Positions 35,901 to 47,072 of a stretch of DNA of 64,000 bases are shown one piece after another. The stretch is from Phyto melanocephala. Lineage: Eukaryota; Arthropoda; Insecta; Diptera; Rhinophoridae. The translations under genes were made by a program, and so were the position numbers. The stretch lies in NCBI GenBank assembly GCA_941918925.1, contig OW799233.1, forward strand, positions 123,590,833 to 123,654,832, given 5' to 3'. Numbering within the stretch: position 1 is the first letter of the stretch; the number at the start of each line of letters is the position of its first letter. Below the pieces are notes generated by a model. That model was not told the origin of the DNA. It ran no database searches and worked only from the letters and a program-made list of their open reading frames with translations.

Positions 35901-36017
35901 GGGCCGTATTCATAAAAAATATTTTAGGTTTATTAAAAGCTTATTCCACAGAAGTTATAGAGAAATTTGTCAAATAGGCCTTCAATAAACTAAAAACAAT
36001 TTTTATAAATATGGCCC
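35901..36017. repeat. 117-bp palindromic MITE (GGGCC ends), copy 2
   Basis: Begins gggccgtattcataaaaaat and ends ataaatatggccc, flanked by TAT on both sides (35898-35900, 36018-36020). Same length and arms as 9521-9637; the flanking triplet differs (TAT here, TAA there), as expected for a real 3-bp duplication. Confidence 0.8.
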
Positions 36018-36091
36018 TATAAAATTATAAACAAGTCAGCATGGGGTTTAAAATTGAATAGCTTTTGTTTATATATAATTTTTAATTTAAT

Positions 36092-36905
36092 TTAAAAATA
36101 TTTTAAATAGAAATTTGTTTTACAATATGTAAGGAAAATAATGTCAATTAAATTACCCCTGTTTTTAGCTTCGTAAATATGAGTTCGTTTTAGAGCATTT
36201 TCCACAACATCTTTCAAAATTTGTGGCTGTAGCTTTTGAATTTCTTTCAACAGTATTAGCCTTAAGTTCAAGGCTTGTTTACAATATACTCGCTCCTTTA
36301 TATAACCGCAAAGAAAATACTCAGGTGTTGACAAAGATGGCGAACGCGCTGATCAATTAATCTTCGAATTTCTGAAAATTATTTGATCTCGAAAAATTTT
36401 ATTAAATATTACCTTTGTGTCTCAGGCAGTATGGGCAATGGCCATAAATATTGTTATATCATATACCGCCCTTCATTTACGGTTACAGCACTTTGATCTG
36501 CCTTTTCGAATAAGTTAGACCCAATGATATTTTTAAAAGTAATGCCTCACTACAATGTACAACTTAAGTAGGTGCAATTGGCGTTGATTAAGGGCTCTTA
36601 AATTTTCAAAACCACAAAACCTACAGTTCTGCTTATTTACAAAGACATTTAAATGAATATTAGCTTTATCACCTACAGCTAGACTTTTAATAAACCTAAT
36701 TTCATTTGTGGCCAACTAACTGCAAAATTTAGACGTTGCCCATAAACTGCATGTTTTAAATGCGCCGTAGTGTTGTACGAGTTATTTCTAGCTAAGTAGA
36801 ACGCCTTCTAGTAGATGTTTTTGGCATATCGTTAACACTTTGTTCTACACGTTCAAAAAATTCAAATATTTTACATCCAGAAAACAGAAAATCACATTCA
36901 TTGCC
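36092..36905 (-). pseudogene. mariner-like transposase relic, most of its length
   Basis: Read on the minus strand in several frames: RVEQSVNDMPKTSTRRRS and EITRTTLRRI near 36760-36860 (the STRRR/ISRTTLRRIL block), then NIHLNVFVNKQNCRFCG near 36600-36660 (the HFxLNGxVNKQNCRxWG block after the first catalytic Asp), then RSPSLSTPEYFLCGYIKERV near 36280-36345 and NRGNLIDIIF near the end. The motif order is that of Tc1/mariner transposases of the mariner-like type. The RSPDL aspartate is serine, and many stops and frame changes occur, so it is dead. Confidence 0.7.
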
Positions 36906-37123
36906 AATCGAATGGTTCAGTTTCTGCAATCGAACTTTTTATTTGTGATTATAAAATTTCTATTGCAAGAATCATAATTTATTATTGCTGACTACATATT
37001 TATATTCCGAAACGAAATTCTGTAGATTCTTCTATCACAACTATACTATGCGATTGGCAACAATTGCGGTACTCACAACCGATACTGTCTTTTCTGTGTA
37101 CGATGCCATGTTAGTATAGCTTT

Positions 37124-37190
37124 TTTATACCCTCCACTGTAAGTGAGGAGTTTGCCATTTCGTTTGTTCCGAAAATATTATTTTTTGTGT
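37124..37190 (+). mobile_element. Possible DINE-1-like 5' end remnant
   Basis: ttttttataccctccactgt, then aagtgaggagtttgccattt and cgtttgt resembles the first ~60 bp of the DINE-like copies. Nothing further of the element follows. Weak. Confidence 0.35.
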
Positions 37191-37350
37191 AATTGCTAGC
37201 TGATTAACGAGTAGTTTATTTGTGTAATATTATTCAAAACGTTATTTTTTCTTTTTGCACTCCAATTGCATATCGGAAGTTAGTTGCTTGTAAGAAGTGG
37301 TTTATTGCAGTTGGCAAAGTTTATTAAAAAAGTGTTGATCTAAATAGAAA

Positions 37351-38010
37351 TGACTTCCAATAGAAGATGTTGTTAAAATAACGCTGACACAGTTTGTTAT
37401 ATTTGTGGAGAATACATTTTTAAAGAAAACATAAGGCCTATTTCGGAATGTGTTAGAAAATCGTATTTAGATTACTTTGGAGTTGATCTTGGTGACCAAG
37501 ATAAAAGCTGGGCTCCACACATTGTGTGTAATACTTGTAAATTTGCGACAGGGGACTCAAGGAAAACGAAATAGGCTTAAGTTTGGTGTGCCGATGGTTT
37601 GGAGAGAGCCCAGAAATCATTTGGACGACTGTTACTTCTGTTTAGTGAGTATTTAGTGATTTTGATAAGTCAATCACCGAAACTGAAAGAAATGCGTGCG
37701 CATCATTCGTGCAAGTTATAAAAAATTTCTTGGGAAATAATAAAGCTCCAAATTATGTTCAATTAGTGGGGAATATGCTGGATAAGTTCAGAGACCTTGG
37801 CTGCAACATGAGTATTAAAATCCATTATTTGCACAGTCACCGATTTCCCGAAAATTTGGGTAATTTAAGCGAAGAACAAGGAGAAAGGTTTGCCCAAGAT
37901 ATCAATATTATGGAGAATCGGTACTAGGGAAGGTGGGATACACATATGATGACAGACTATGGTTGGAATTTGCAAAGAGACTCTAATCCGGCTGTTCATT
38001 CCAGATTTCT
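37351..38010 (+). pseudogene. Degraded gene of an unnamed, widespread arthropod repeat family
   Basis: Starting at 37351 the frame reads MTSNRRCC, stop, NNADTVCYICGEYIF ... YLDYFGVDLGDQDKSWAPHI ... VCNTCKFAT. After a frameshift (from 37582) it gives FGVPMVWREPRNH ... DCYFC. From about 37709 it gives VIKNFLGNNKAPNYVQLVGN, then FRDLGCNMSIKIHYLHSH, FPENLGNLSEEQGERFAQDI and, past another stop, GRWDTHMMTDYGWNLQRD. I remember uncharacterised multi-copy arthropod proteins with this series (CYICGE, GDQDKSWAPH, CYFC, FLHSH..FPENLG..SEEQGERF), but know no accepted name or function. The paired Cys motifs suggest zinc binding. At least three stops or frameshifts mean it is not functional. Confidence 0.7.
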
Positions 38011-38398
38011 TCTTTGTTTTTTTTTAAATTCTTATGGAAAAGTTTTAATTTTACTTAAACAAAAGCTATATCATGAAAACTAGAGATTTGAATTCAGCGC
38101 ACCCAAATTAACTAGAATCAGTTGATAAATTCAAAGAAGCAAATTGAGTGTTGACCTGTGTTATTGACCGCAGATTTAAGTAACAAATAATAAAATTATA
38201 ATATTCCGCTTCTTGGTGCAGTTGAGAATCTCTCCATTATTTATTCTTCAGGCGTTATTTACATCGACTGAAAAAATTAATAAAAATAAAAACATATAAA
38301 CGATAAACTTATTAAATTCTTAAACCATATGGTAACTTATGGCTCACTCCGTGTTTGTCATCTGAATTGTAATTTTGTTAGTTAAAACCACAAACGTG

Positions 38399-38640
38399 AT
38401 GGTTAAAACGTGGCTCGAACAACAGGTTTTCGAAAATGCTGATTTTTCGAAAATGTTCTTCAGCGATGTAACTCATTTTTCACTCGATGGTTATGTCAAC
38501 CAGCAAAATTGTCACATGTAAGCCATTGCGTCAGGAAAAGGTTACTGTTTAGTGCTCATTATGGTCTGGAGGTGTCACTGGGCAGTATTTTTCGAAACTA
38601 ATTGCTGGAAGCCATTATTAACCATTAACCACTCTCGAAA
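38399..38640 (+). pseudogene. mariner-like transposase relic (middle part)
   Basis: From 38399 the frame gives MVKTWLEQQVFENADFSKMF then FSDVTHFSLDGYVNQQNC, stop. A shifted frame continues QEKVTV, stop, SLWSGGVTGQYFSK. This is the segment around the first catalytic Asp (FSDExHF) through the NQQNCRxWG and VTVWCALWSGGVIGPYFF blocks of mariner-like transposases; the E after D is V and the W of VTVWC is a stop. Sequence on either side is not legible as transposase. Confidence 0.7.
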
Positions 38641-39956
38641 AAGGTTTTGACTATTTATAAGTGTTTTTTGTTGGTTAACGATACATATTTGTAAAGGTCA
38701 AACCTGTCGAATAAATGACACTTCAGTCGACAAATATTAAACATCTAACAACTTTGCCAGACCGGCGGTTTTGAAACTATTTAATGGACAACCCTTTTTT
38801 ATAGTTAAAAAAAATCCAAAAAGGATTTAGCGGCATTTTCTTTTTGTAACAATTGATATTAATTACTTTTAAACAAAAAAATTCATAAGTATGTACGTAC
38901 GTGTTTGGCTTTTTTATTTTTATTAATATTTTTAAAACTATATTTTTTGCATTAGTAGTACATGCAGTTATGCATGTATGCATGTATGTATGTATGAATG
39001 TGTGTATAAAGCATTTATATATTGTTTGTTGAGTTTATATAATATGGAAAAATTGCAATAAATACAATTAAATAGCTTAAACTTGTATGCACTCTATAAT
39101 ATTTACAAACAATTAAATGTATGTAATATTAGGGTTGCCACAAAAATGTTTAAATTTAAATTACACAAAAGCTTTTTTTAAATCGCATAGAGAAATTTAA
39201 AAAAAAATATTTAAATATTTTAATTATGATATTCAAACTTCTACGAATTTATTTACCCTGCAGGATATGTCTATAGTAAAATAGTTGACTCTGTCGCCAG
39301 TACTACTGACCAATTATACCCCAGACAATGTTCTTTGTTATAGACATTTAACATTGAAAATCCACTAGTGACGTTACAACTACTGAGTAAGTAGGTAGTT
39401 CTTATGGGACCATATGGCGACATTGGAACCAGATATTCACCAGTTCATTTTAGTAATTCTAATCTTCACTTTTGCTACTTTTTACCTCATTACATAAAAT
39501 TATTATTTCTAAATGTAAAACTAAACTACAGTTTATCATGTAAAATTATTTTACTGAAACTTTTTTGCATTTTTTCTGTTTTGAATTTCAAACTGTAAAA
39601 ATGTAGACGTTTTGTTAAGAATAGTACCAAAAAGTCACTAAAATAGTCAACAACAATGGTGACTTGGAGACACTTAAATCCAGGCTTCCTTCAGAGTATA
39701 AATATAAATTTGTCATTGTGTTTGAAATATCGATAAATATTTATTTTATCATTGTGGTTTTTTGTAGTGCAATTTAGATCTGTAGATTTATTAGTGGTAA
39801 GCATCCTTACTCTCAATTTTAAGGAGGAATTCAACTAAAACTTTTTGTAAATTTGTTATTTACGTTTACGAATTTTGGTTTACATTCAATAAAGTATATA
39901 AAAAACACAGTTCCACGTTTTAAGTAAGCAGTGTGTTGGTAAATGAATGTTCCATT
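38641..39956. other. AT-rich DNA, no gene seen
   Basis: No coding exon or bounded element recognised; short TATG-type simple sequence near 38970-38995. Confidence 0.45.
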
Positions 39957-40150
39957 TAGGTAGGTAAGGCTGGTGCAAATTAACCCTTACACCCTCACCC
40001 GTAGACCATTACGGTCCATTGTGACGCTTTAATAGAGAGAAGAAACAGTTAGAATAGAAGAGAAAGAGAAGCAGATTAGTCCAGAGTCTCAGGCGGGAAT
40101 CGAACCCGCAGCCCCAAACTACTGATTAGTCCTCTACTGACTAGTCCATA
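39957..40150 (-). mobile_element. tRNA-derived SINE, copy 2
   Basis: Same family as 17255-17483: short ACCT tail (taggtaggtaaggctgg on +), ttacggtccattgtgacgc body, and a perfect B-box on the minus strand (GGTTCGATTCC, 40096-40106). Its head stops at actagtcca, short of the GCCCCTG start, and a partial third copy follows 35 bp later. No target duplication is evident around this copy alone. Confidence 0.75.
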
Positions 40151-40184
40151 ACATAACATTCACCTAATTTGACAGTTTGGTGTG

Positions 40185-40292
40185 GAAGAATAGAAATAGT
40201 TAGAATAGAAGAGAAAGAGAAGCAGACCAGTCCAGAGTCTCTGGCGGGAATCGAACCAGCAACCCCAAACTACTGACTAGTCCACCGGGGAA
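40185..40292 (-). mobile_element. tRNA-derived SINE, copy 3, partial
   Basis: Holds only the tRNA-like head and first part of the body: minus-strand GTTCCCCGGTGGACTAGTCA (A-box region) and GGTTCGATTCC (B-box, 40247-40257), then the gaagaatagaaatag-type linker. The 3' body and ACCT tail are absent. The tandem placement behind copy 2 suggests a duplicated or chimeric insertion. Confidence 0.7.
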
Positions 40293-42530
40293 CCCCGGAT
40301 GAACAAAACAGAATTAAGTCGCTGGAGCAAATTATTCGAAATTTAATTAAACAGCCATTGTATGGCATGTGTGCAGCTGCATTATTTGAACAAAAAAAAA
40401 CATGATTGTGAGTATATTAACTTTTGAATTTTTGCTCACTTAAACAATGTTCGCACCAGTGATCGGCTCTAAGTCGTTTGTTCGACATTCTTAGTGAACC
40501 ACAACACGTGAGTATAAGTGCGTATAAATCATTGAAATTTAACTGAGCTGACGTACGCATACCCACAACAACGTTGATTTATAAGTACAACTCACAATGA
40601 ACATAAGTACTACGTCGTACTTATATTTATAGCGTCCCATATTTATATGATTTGTAAGACTACTCACGTTGATTCATATTTTTAAGAAACTACTTATCTT
40701 CATAGAATGAAGCATGTTGACTCAACAACAAAAACATTAACAGCTCTCATTTGTATGAAGAATAAACAATGTTGCCAGGTTGGAGAGTGCAAGATTTTTT
40801 TTGGCCGCCAGAAAATTTGCAATGTTACAATGTGTAACATACAATTTTTGCAAATATCATAATAAGAGGTAAACAATAACAGTTATTTTGTGTTTCTTAT
40901 TTTCATGTTTAAATTTTTGGTTCGCACGTAAGAAAAAGACATGCGTATGTAAAATTAAAAATTGCATAATGTGCAGAATATTTAAAATTAATTATAAAAA
41001 TATGAAAATAAGTATTAAACTTTTATACTATAATAAAACAATAATAAATCTTTAAATTTAAACGTACCTACAAAGGGTATGATTGTGAACAGTTTTTAAA
41101 TTTACAATTAGATAAGGCTTTAGGTCTTTAAATAAAAAAATTTAATTTAAAGTTTTAAACAATTTGTGTTAATAACTAAATTTAAAATATGGTAAAAGCA
41201 ACTATTTAATAATTGTGAATAGTGTTTAATACACAGGGATTTCTAATAATGACAGCATCAAGGTATATTTATTCATCACATAGGCTTGCTTCGTCAGCTG
41301 ATAATTTTTTGCTTGATTTTTTTTAAGCTCCAACTGCCAAAGTCCATTGATAAAAAACAATTCTATCTCTGCTCTCACTTAATTCATATATCGAAAATAT
41401 AAACAACAAAGTTCTCTTCGAACTACAAATATCTACTGAATAAATATGCCTTGGAAAAGTTTTCAGTAATTAGACGACATTATGACCTCAACTTTTCACA
41501 GTTGGTAAAATTTTAAAATAAATGTAATTTTTACAAAACTAATATAATTTTATTTCATTCAACCTTATTTAATGACTTTGCTTAAATGTTTGTTGTTTTT
41601 TTAAGTTTTACTTTTGTATATAACATCACTTTGTTTATTATAATGTAAATAATCATGATTATTTTATTTATAGAATAAAAAAGTTTAATTATTTTTATCT
41701 TAATTTAATTCACCACTTTTTCATAATTCGTTATGAAAGTGACAGATTTTCAAATATTTTAAATTTTAATTAATTTTAAAAATGTATTCTAAAACTTAAA
41801 ATAAAGTATGAAAAACTTAATAGTGTTTTAACAATTCCCAACATTTTATTTACAATAAATTTAAAGAGCCATTTATTTATTCCCAAATTACAAAAACAAT
41901 CCCGCGTTAAGAAATGAATACTTTAGATTTGACAACACTGTGGTGCACTATCGTTTTTGCAAATATGTACTTTTAAGAAATATAATCTCGATAAGAGAAT
42001 GCTTCGTTAATTCATGATGACGCTATTTTGCAAATAATTGTTTCAAAAATAGAAAAAAAAATATTACAAATAACAAAATGAAACAAAAAAACACACACAC
42101 AAATTACAATTATTTTGTTTTATAGGTATACGACAATGTACTTACGTACAAACATCAAAATTACGTAAATAGGAACAAATACGTACGTTGTACTGTAGTT
42201 GTGCAAAATAGGAAAACAAAGAAAACAAAAATATAATGAGAAACAGTTCTGAAACATGTGTTGTATTATTAGGATTATTTTGCCATCTTTGTTGTTTCTA
42301 AGGTGCAACTATTTCAGCTGGTATTCGGATTTAAAGTAGGACTAAGTAAGTTAATAAAGCGTCAAATTTTTAACTCGCAAAAGGAGTTTATGTCAACTTG
42401 CAGCAAAAAAAAATTAAAATAAAAAAAAATAAGGCAGAAATATAATTTTCTCCTATAAAATGACGTTTTTCTTATTCTCAATAAAAAAAATCAAGTAATA
42501 TTGACATATTCAGACGTGCCAAATATTTAA
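40293..42530. other. AT-rich DNA, no gene seen
   Basis: No coding exon recognised. Contains a perfect short hairpin ataagtac-tacgtc-gtacttat at 40602-40623 and a donor-like acgtgagtataag at 40506-40518 after a less AT-rich stretch; neither is tied to a gene. Confidence 0.4.
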
Positions 42531-42680
42531 TCTATATACAGATATAAAAATCAATGCCACTTTCCGTTGTAATTGTATAACTCAAGAACGGGCTCACCTA
42601 TGCGAACCAAATTTGACGTTCCAATTAAATTCTTTTATTATTTCACTTGATACGTAGCGAAGCACCTACCGGGCGGCTAG
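42531..42680 (+). mobile_element. Very short Helitron with both ends
   Basis: Starts TCTATATACAGATATAAAAA after A (42530), ends gcacctaccgggcggCTAG before T (42681): TC...CTRR ends with A^T placement. At 150 bp it is little more than the two ends, with cgtagcgaag...ctaccgggcg forming the 3' GC-rich region. Confidence 0.75.
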
Positions 42681-43768
42681 TTTATTATATATTAAACGTT
42701 ACACGCCATTTTGCTTTACTATTTCCGACGCCATCTTTGATTTTGATGTTTAACATAGTTAGCTGTATTCCACTAATTAAGCTCTTTGATCTGATTTTTA
42801 AAGTTTACTGTAGTCTACTGGCCAATTCCTTTCATTTGATAGCAATATTGTGGAGGTTGAACACAGGGAAGCCATACTTAATCACTATATTTAACCAATA
42901 TATTCCCCAATTCATTAAGGACGCCATCTTGGAATTTTACTCTTACGTAGTTAACTGTATTTAACTGATAAACTTTTTTCATTTGCTACCGATATTGGGG
43001 AGCTTCAAGAGGGAACATTTTGAAATACCAGATATAAATCATATAAAACTTTATTGACCGCCATTTTGTATTTGCGGGCATTATGGATTTAAATTTCTTT
43101 ATAATGTATTTTATTGCGCTAATCTAGTCCTTTTTTGATACTCATATTGGTATCTTAATTGTTTAGAAACTGGAATATATTTATTTTCGTTGGTAAATTT
43201 TTAGGAAAAACACCGAAGCAGTTGTGTTTTGGTGTTTATATCTCAGTTAGTTTCAAGCCGATTTGTTAGTTTTTCTCAAATATTATTCCTGCGACAATTG
43301 GTAATAATCTGATGTTTTTAACGTATCAAAAGTTTATTAACGAGCTTGCAAATTTTTATATATTAAAAAATTTAAATTTTTCTAAATAGTTGTTGCCTAT
43401 AACTTTGGCGATAAGTAAGTGTTCTATTTATTCAACATTTTTCTCGAATTTCTCTAAAGGCACAGACGTGTCTAGGGCAGAAAAATTTTAAATTTTTTGT
43501 CATAAATGTGTGAAAAAACAGACGCACTCGTGTTAATTTGCTGATATCTCTAAAAGCTATGGCGCTATTATGCTGATTTTTAATACCGATCTGCTCCAAA
43601 TTATTTTGATATTTTTATAACACACATGGGTCCTAGAAGATGTCTCCTATTCATAAGATTTCAGAAAATGTAAACTTTATGGGGTCGAAAAGGAATATTG
43701 TTGAAGTTTCATACGAAATGATAAACCTACATATATACCCTCTTACACTCTCTGTGCAGGGCATAAAA
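42681..43768 (-). mobile_element. Old DINE-1-like element, copy 8
   Basis: 43530-43768 is recognisable on the minus strand: an imperfect terminal pair (tgccctgcacagagagtgta, then agagggtatata), CATAAAGTttacattttctg, and tcgctgatatctc-like text. To its left (42700-43100) is a loose repeat of 'cgccat(t/c)tt' segments (near 42707, 42729, 42920, 43057) that may be its interior. The 3' hairpin is not found. The left boundary is arbitrary. Confidence 0.5.
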
Positions 43769-44035
43769 AGAATAAAATATTTAGTGAAGACAGGTAAGGC
43801 TCATCGATCTCATTTAGTAATTTCTATATGTATAAATTAGCATACGAGTACAAATGTTTCTTCATTTAAGGAAAAATTAATTTCTTTTTTTATGAAAATC
43901 TTTAATAACTTTCTATTATATGAACAATTTCCACACATTGTTTATATAAAAAATCAATACATAATTTAATTTTAAGGAAAAATTGACGATGATTAATAGT
44001 TTTAAATAAAAATACTCCGTAAATTTGTTCACTAT

Positions 44036-44170
44036 TTTTTATACCCTTCACACAGTGAAAAAGGGTATATATAGGTTTGTCATTCCGTGTGAAATTTCTA
44101 CATGCATGACTACACGTTGTGAAGGGTATATAAGATTCGGCACGGCCGATTATAGCACTCTTACTTGTTT
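44036..44170 (+). mobile_element. DINE-1-like element reduced to its two ends
   Basis: 135 bp joining the first ~65 bp (TATACCCTTCACACAGTGAA ... gtgtgaaatttcta) directly to the last ~70 bp (gcatgactacacgttgtgaa, gattcggcacggccgatt hairpin, TTACTTGT). The whole interior, including the A/T core and CCGTCTG tract, is missing. It belongs to the same subgroup as copies 2241 and 51835. Confidence 0.85.
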
Positions 44171-45475
44171 TTTATATGAATTATCTTCTTGTAATAAAAA
44201 AATTTATAGATTCAGCATTTATTATGGTTTGCGGTTTGCTAAATGGTTTGATTTAATTAAAATTTTTATCCATTATTCTTCTTCACCTCATGTTTGTATG
44301 GTTACAATAAAATCAGCAGCAGCAACAACTGCAGCTTAATTGACTTAAGAGGTGTTTTAAGGCATAAACAAGTAAAAGAAGACGACGACACAAATTCTAC
44401 AGCAACCGCAACATCTACGAACAAATAATACACGTAGTATAAACTATTTTTAATTAAAAAAAAAAAAAGTTGAAAAAAAATAATAATAATAATTATACTG
44501 GTTACATGAACAAAGTGCAGTCCAGCAACAACACAACAATAATTAGCCAATGAGAAAATGCATTCATTTAATTGACATTAAAACAACAACTTAACTAAAC
44601 ACATTTACAAACGTACGTATTTTTTACGAAATTGAGTTTTACAGTGATTCCAATAGATTTCACATAAATGCACCTCGACACAACTATTAAATTCAAAATA
44701 GTATCAAAAATAACAGTTTTACAAGCCAGTTACATTATGATAATACAGTTCCTATTACGTTTTTGCACGCTCTTGTAAAAAAACAATTATTTGTGTTATG
44801 GCCTTTCTACTTGTGACCAACGATATGTATACTATATTGTATGTATGTATGTATGTATGTATGTATGTATGTATGTATGTATGTATGTATGTATGTATGT
44901 ATGTATGTAGTTATGCATGCATAAATATGATGAGATGCAAAATAAAATTAGATTTTTGTTGACGTTCAACGACAAACGATGCATTGCATTCATTCATAGA
45001 AATTGCTGTCATACATCATGATAACGATAAACTATTAATTAAATTCAGAATTTAAATAAATACAATTAAATACATTTGCAGTTGTTGGAATATATGTATG
45101 TATGTATACATGCATTTAACAACTAACTGAGTATGTGCAATATACGATAAGTTCTGTATTGCACACGCCTAAACACCCAATTGGAAATTTAGCGTAGAAA
45201 TATTTTATTCGTTAATTGTTGTGATTTTCAAATAATTTACTTGAATACATTAACCCAGAAAATGTTTTTTAGTTTAAGAAAATTTCGCTTTAACAAAAAA
45301 TATTTTTTGTAATTTTTCAAAAAAATTTTAAAATGTTTTTGGTCAATTTTTGATTTTTAGAAAATTTTTAAATAAACTTTTTACTTACAACATGTGTGCG
45401 TTAAATTTTCAGTAGAAGAGGATATGAAATTAAATTTAAGAAAAACATATATTATTAAATTTTTAAATATACATA
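44171..45475. other. AT-rich DNA with microsatellite, no gene proven
   Basis: 44290-44420 is a little GC-richer with CAG/CAA/GAC triplets (aatcagcagcagcaac; agaagacgacgacac) and could be UTR-like, but no splice-supported exon is seen. Confidence 0.35.
44839..44909 (+). repeat. (GTAT)n microsatellite
   Basis: About 17.75 uninterrupted copies of the 4-base unit GTAT over 71 bp. Confidence 0.95.
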
Positions 45476-47072
45476 CAGCTGCGGTGAAAATTATAGCACC
45501 AACCTAAAAGTTTTAGTAAATCTATTTACATTTTGAAAAATTTAGTTTTAGTTTCACCCAAAACGCAATTTTTATTTTTGATCTTGTGATGTATGTAGTT
45601 TATTAGAACAACAAAAAATAGTTATTTATTTCAAGGGCTTAGAAACGTCAAATAATTCGTTGAAAAACCTTAAAAAACTAATCGGTCATAATAATAATGC
45701 TTCTTTTAATGAAAAAATAATCGGTTGTTTTTTAGAAAGTTAAGCAAAACGAGAAAATTTAAATGTTGTATTTCCTCAACAATTTAAAAGTAAATTTTTA
45801 AAACTTTGTTGCATGCCTTTAACTTGCAATTACGGCGCATAACGCTTCATCACTGAATTTATTAAATTTTTTTTGCACTTTTCTACAGACATGGAATTTC
45901 ATATTTTATTTACAACTTTCCTGCTGTACTTGTTGGTTTCATGGCAGATACTACCTTCCTTACAACTGCCCTTAAATTTTCAATGGCGTTAAAATCCGGA
46001 GACTGTGCAGACATCACCATCACTGAACCACTTGTATGCCGTTCTGCTGGTGTGATTTGTGTAATTGTCTTATTAAAAGACACACATCATTGGTATTTTA
46101 CCGGTGGCATATTTGTACATATACGGCTGCATCCACAATTGTTTTTATATAAATTGTATAAGAGATCCTCCCTCACCTTGATATTAAAAACACCCCAATA
46201 CCATTATAATAAAACAATTTGTTTTATGCTATCTGCTGTAAACTGCGGCTTAAATTTAGAGGGTCTTCGAACAGAAGATATGAAACCTTTTCCATTAAAT
46301 AAGACGATGTTCGATTTCTTATGTTTCTTAATTTTTCAAGGGGTCAAATTACAAACATATATTTTTGCAAAAGACAATCTTTTGGCCACATGCTTAGAAA
46401 AAAGTAGTGGCACTTTTCATGGACTGCAAGTGTTGATATTGCTTTATCGCAGTCTAGGACGAATAATTTTCACTCCAGTATATCTCCAGTATTTTGAGTT
46501 CCATAGTAAACATTTAATAATAATTTTTGCATTTTCGAACTAAACGCTTCAACATTAAAATTAATTTGTTTTTGGCTACCGAATTCCAATCTAATTTCAT
46601 AATTCAATGCATTAGGATCATTTTATTGGAAAAGTTAAGTAATTTTTTTACTTCGGAGTACGACGCGTTTTTTATCTATTTATTTATTTTATTCATTTAT
46701 TTATTAATTTTTATGTTTTTCACGTCCCACTGCTATATATTTTAACCAAAAACTTACATTATTACAAAGCTAAATGAAAAATTTAATACCTTTCGTTCTT
46801 CATTTAAATTTTTGCAAAATCTAAGGAAATAAATTAAGAATAAGCTAACTGGAGCTTTAATATTGACTGCACAAAATTTGATATGATGACAAATAATTGA
46901 TCAGAACTAAAAGACTGTTATGAAATTATACAAAAACTAGCTTCGCCCTAATAGAACAGAAAATATGTCCTTGTTTTTCACATTTATTAGAATTTTCGTC
47001 CTCAGTAGTAATTTGATTCTATTAAAAAAAAAAATACAATTTTAACTGCCGCCATTATTTTGACCAACACTG
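45476..47072 (-). mobile_element. Full-length but dead Tc1-like element
   Basis: Ends CAGCTGCGGTGAAAATTATA at the left and, reverse-complemented, CAGTGTTGGTCAAAATAATG at the right, with TA outside both (45474-45475, 47073-47074). The 1,597-bp length, CAGT/G..GGTxAAAATxAT ends and TA target are standard for Tc1-like elements. The transposase remains lie on the minus strand (separate entry). Confidence 0.75.
45800..46700 (-). pseudogene. Tc1-like transposase relic
   Basis: Minus-strand frames give in order MGREKHKN (typical start MGRGKHI, near 46725), NIVLFNGKGFISSVRRPSKF and KPQFTADSIKQIVLL (the region after the first catalytic Asp), a GIGVFNIKV piece corresponding to W-G-C-F-S..G.G, then MVMSAQSPDFNAIENLRAVV (the SPDxNPIENLW block, with the final catalytic Glu retained) and RKVVSAMKPTSTAGKL. 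Stops and frame changes are frequent, and the first Asp region is unreadable. A 200-codon frame on the opposite strand (45941-46543) is an antisense accident of this relic. Confidence 0.75.

Noticed and set aside
45941..46543. 200-codon open frame on the plus strand, the longest in the window
   Set aside because: It is antisense to Tc1-like transposase remains inside an element with TA-flanked inverted ends; no family motif in the plus-strand reading.
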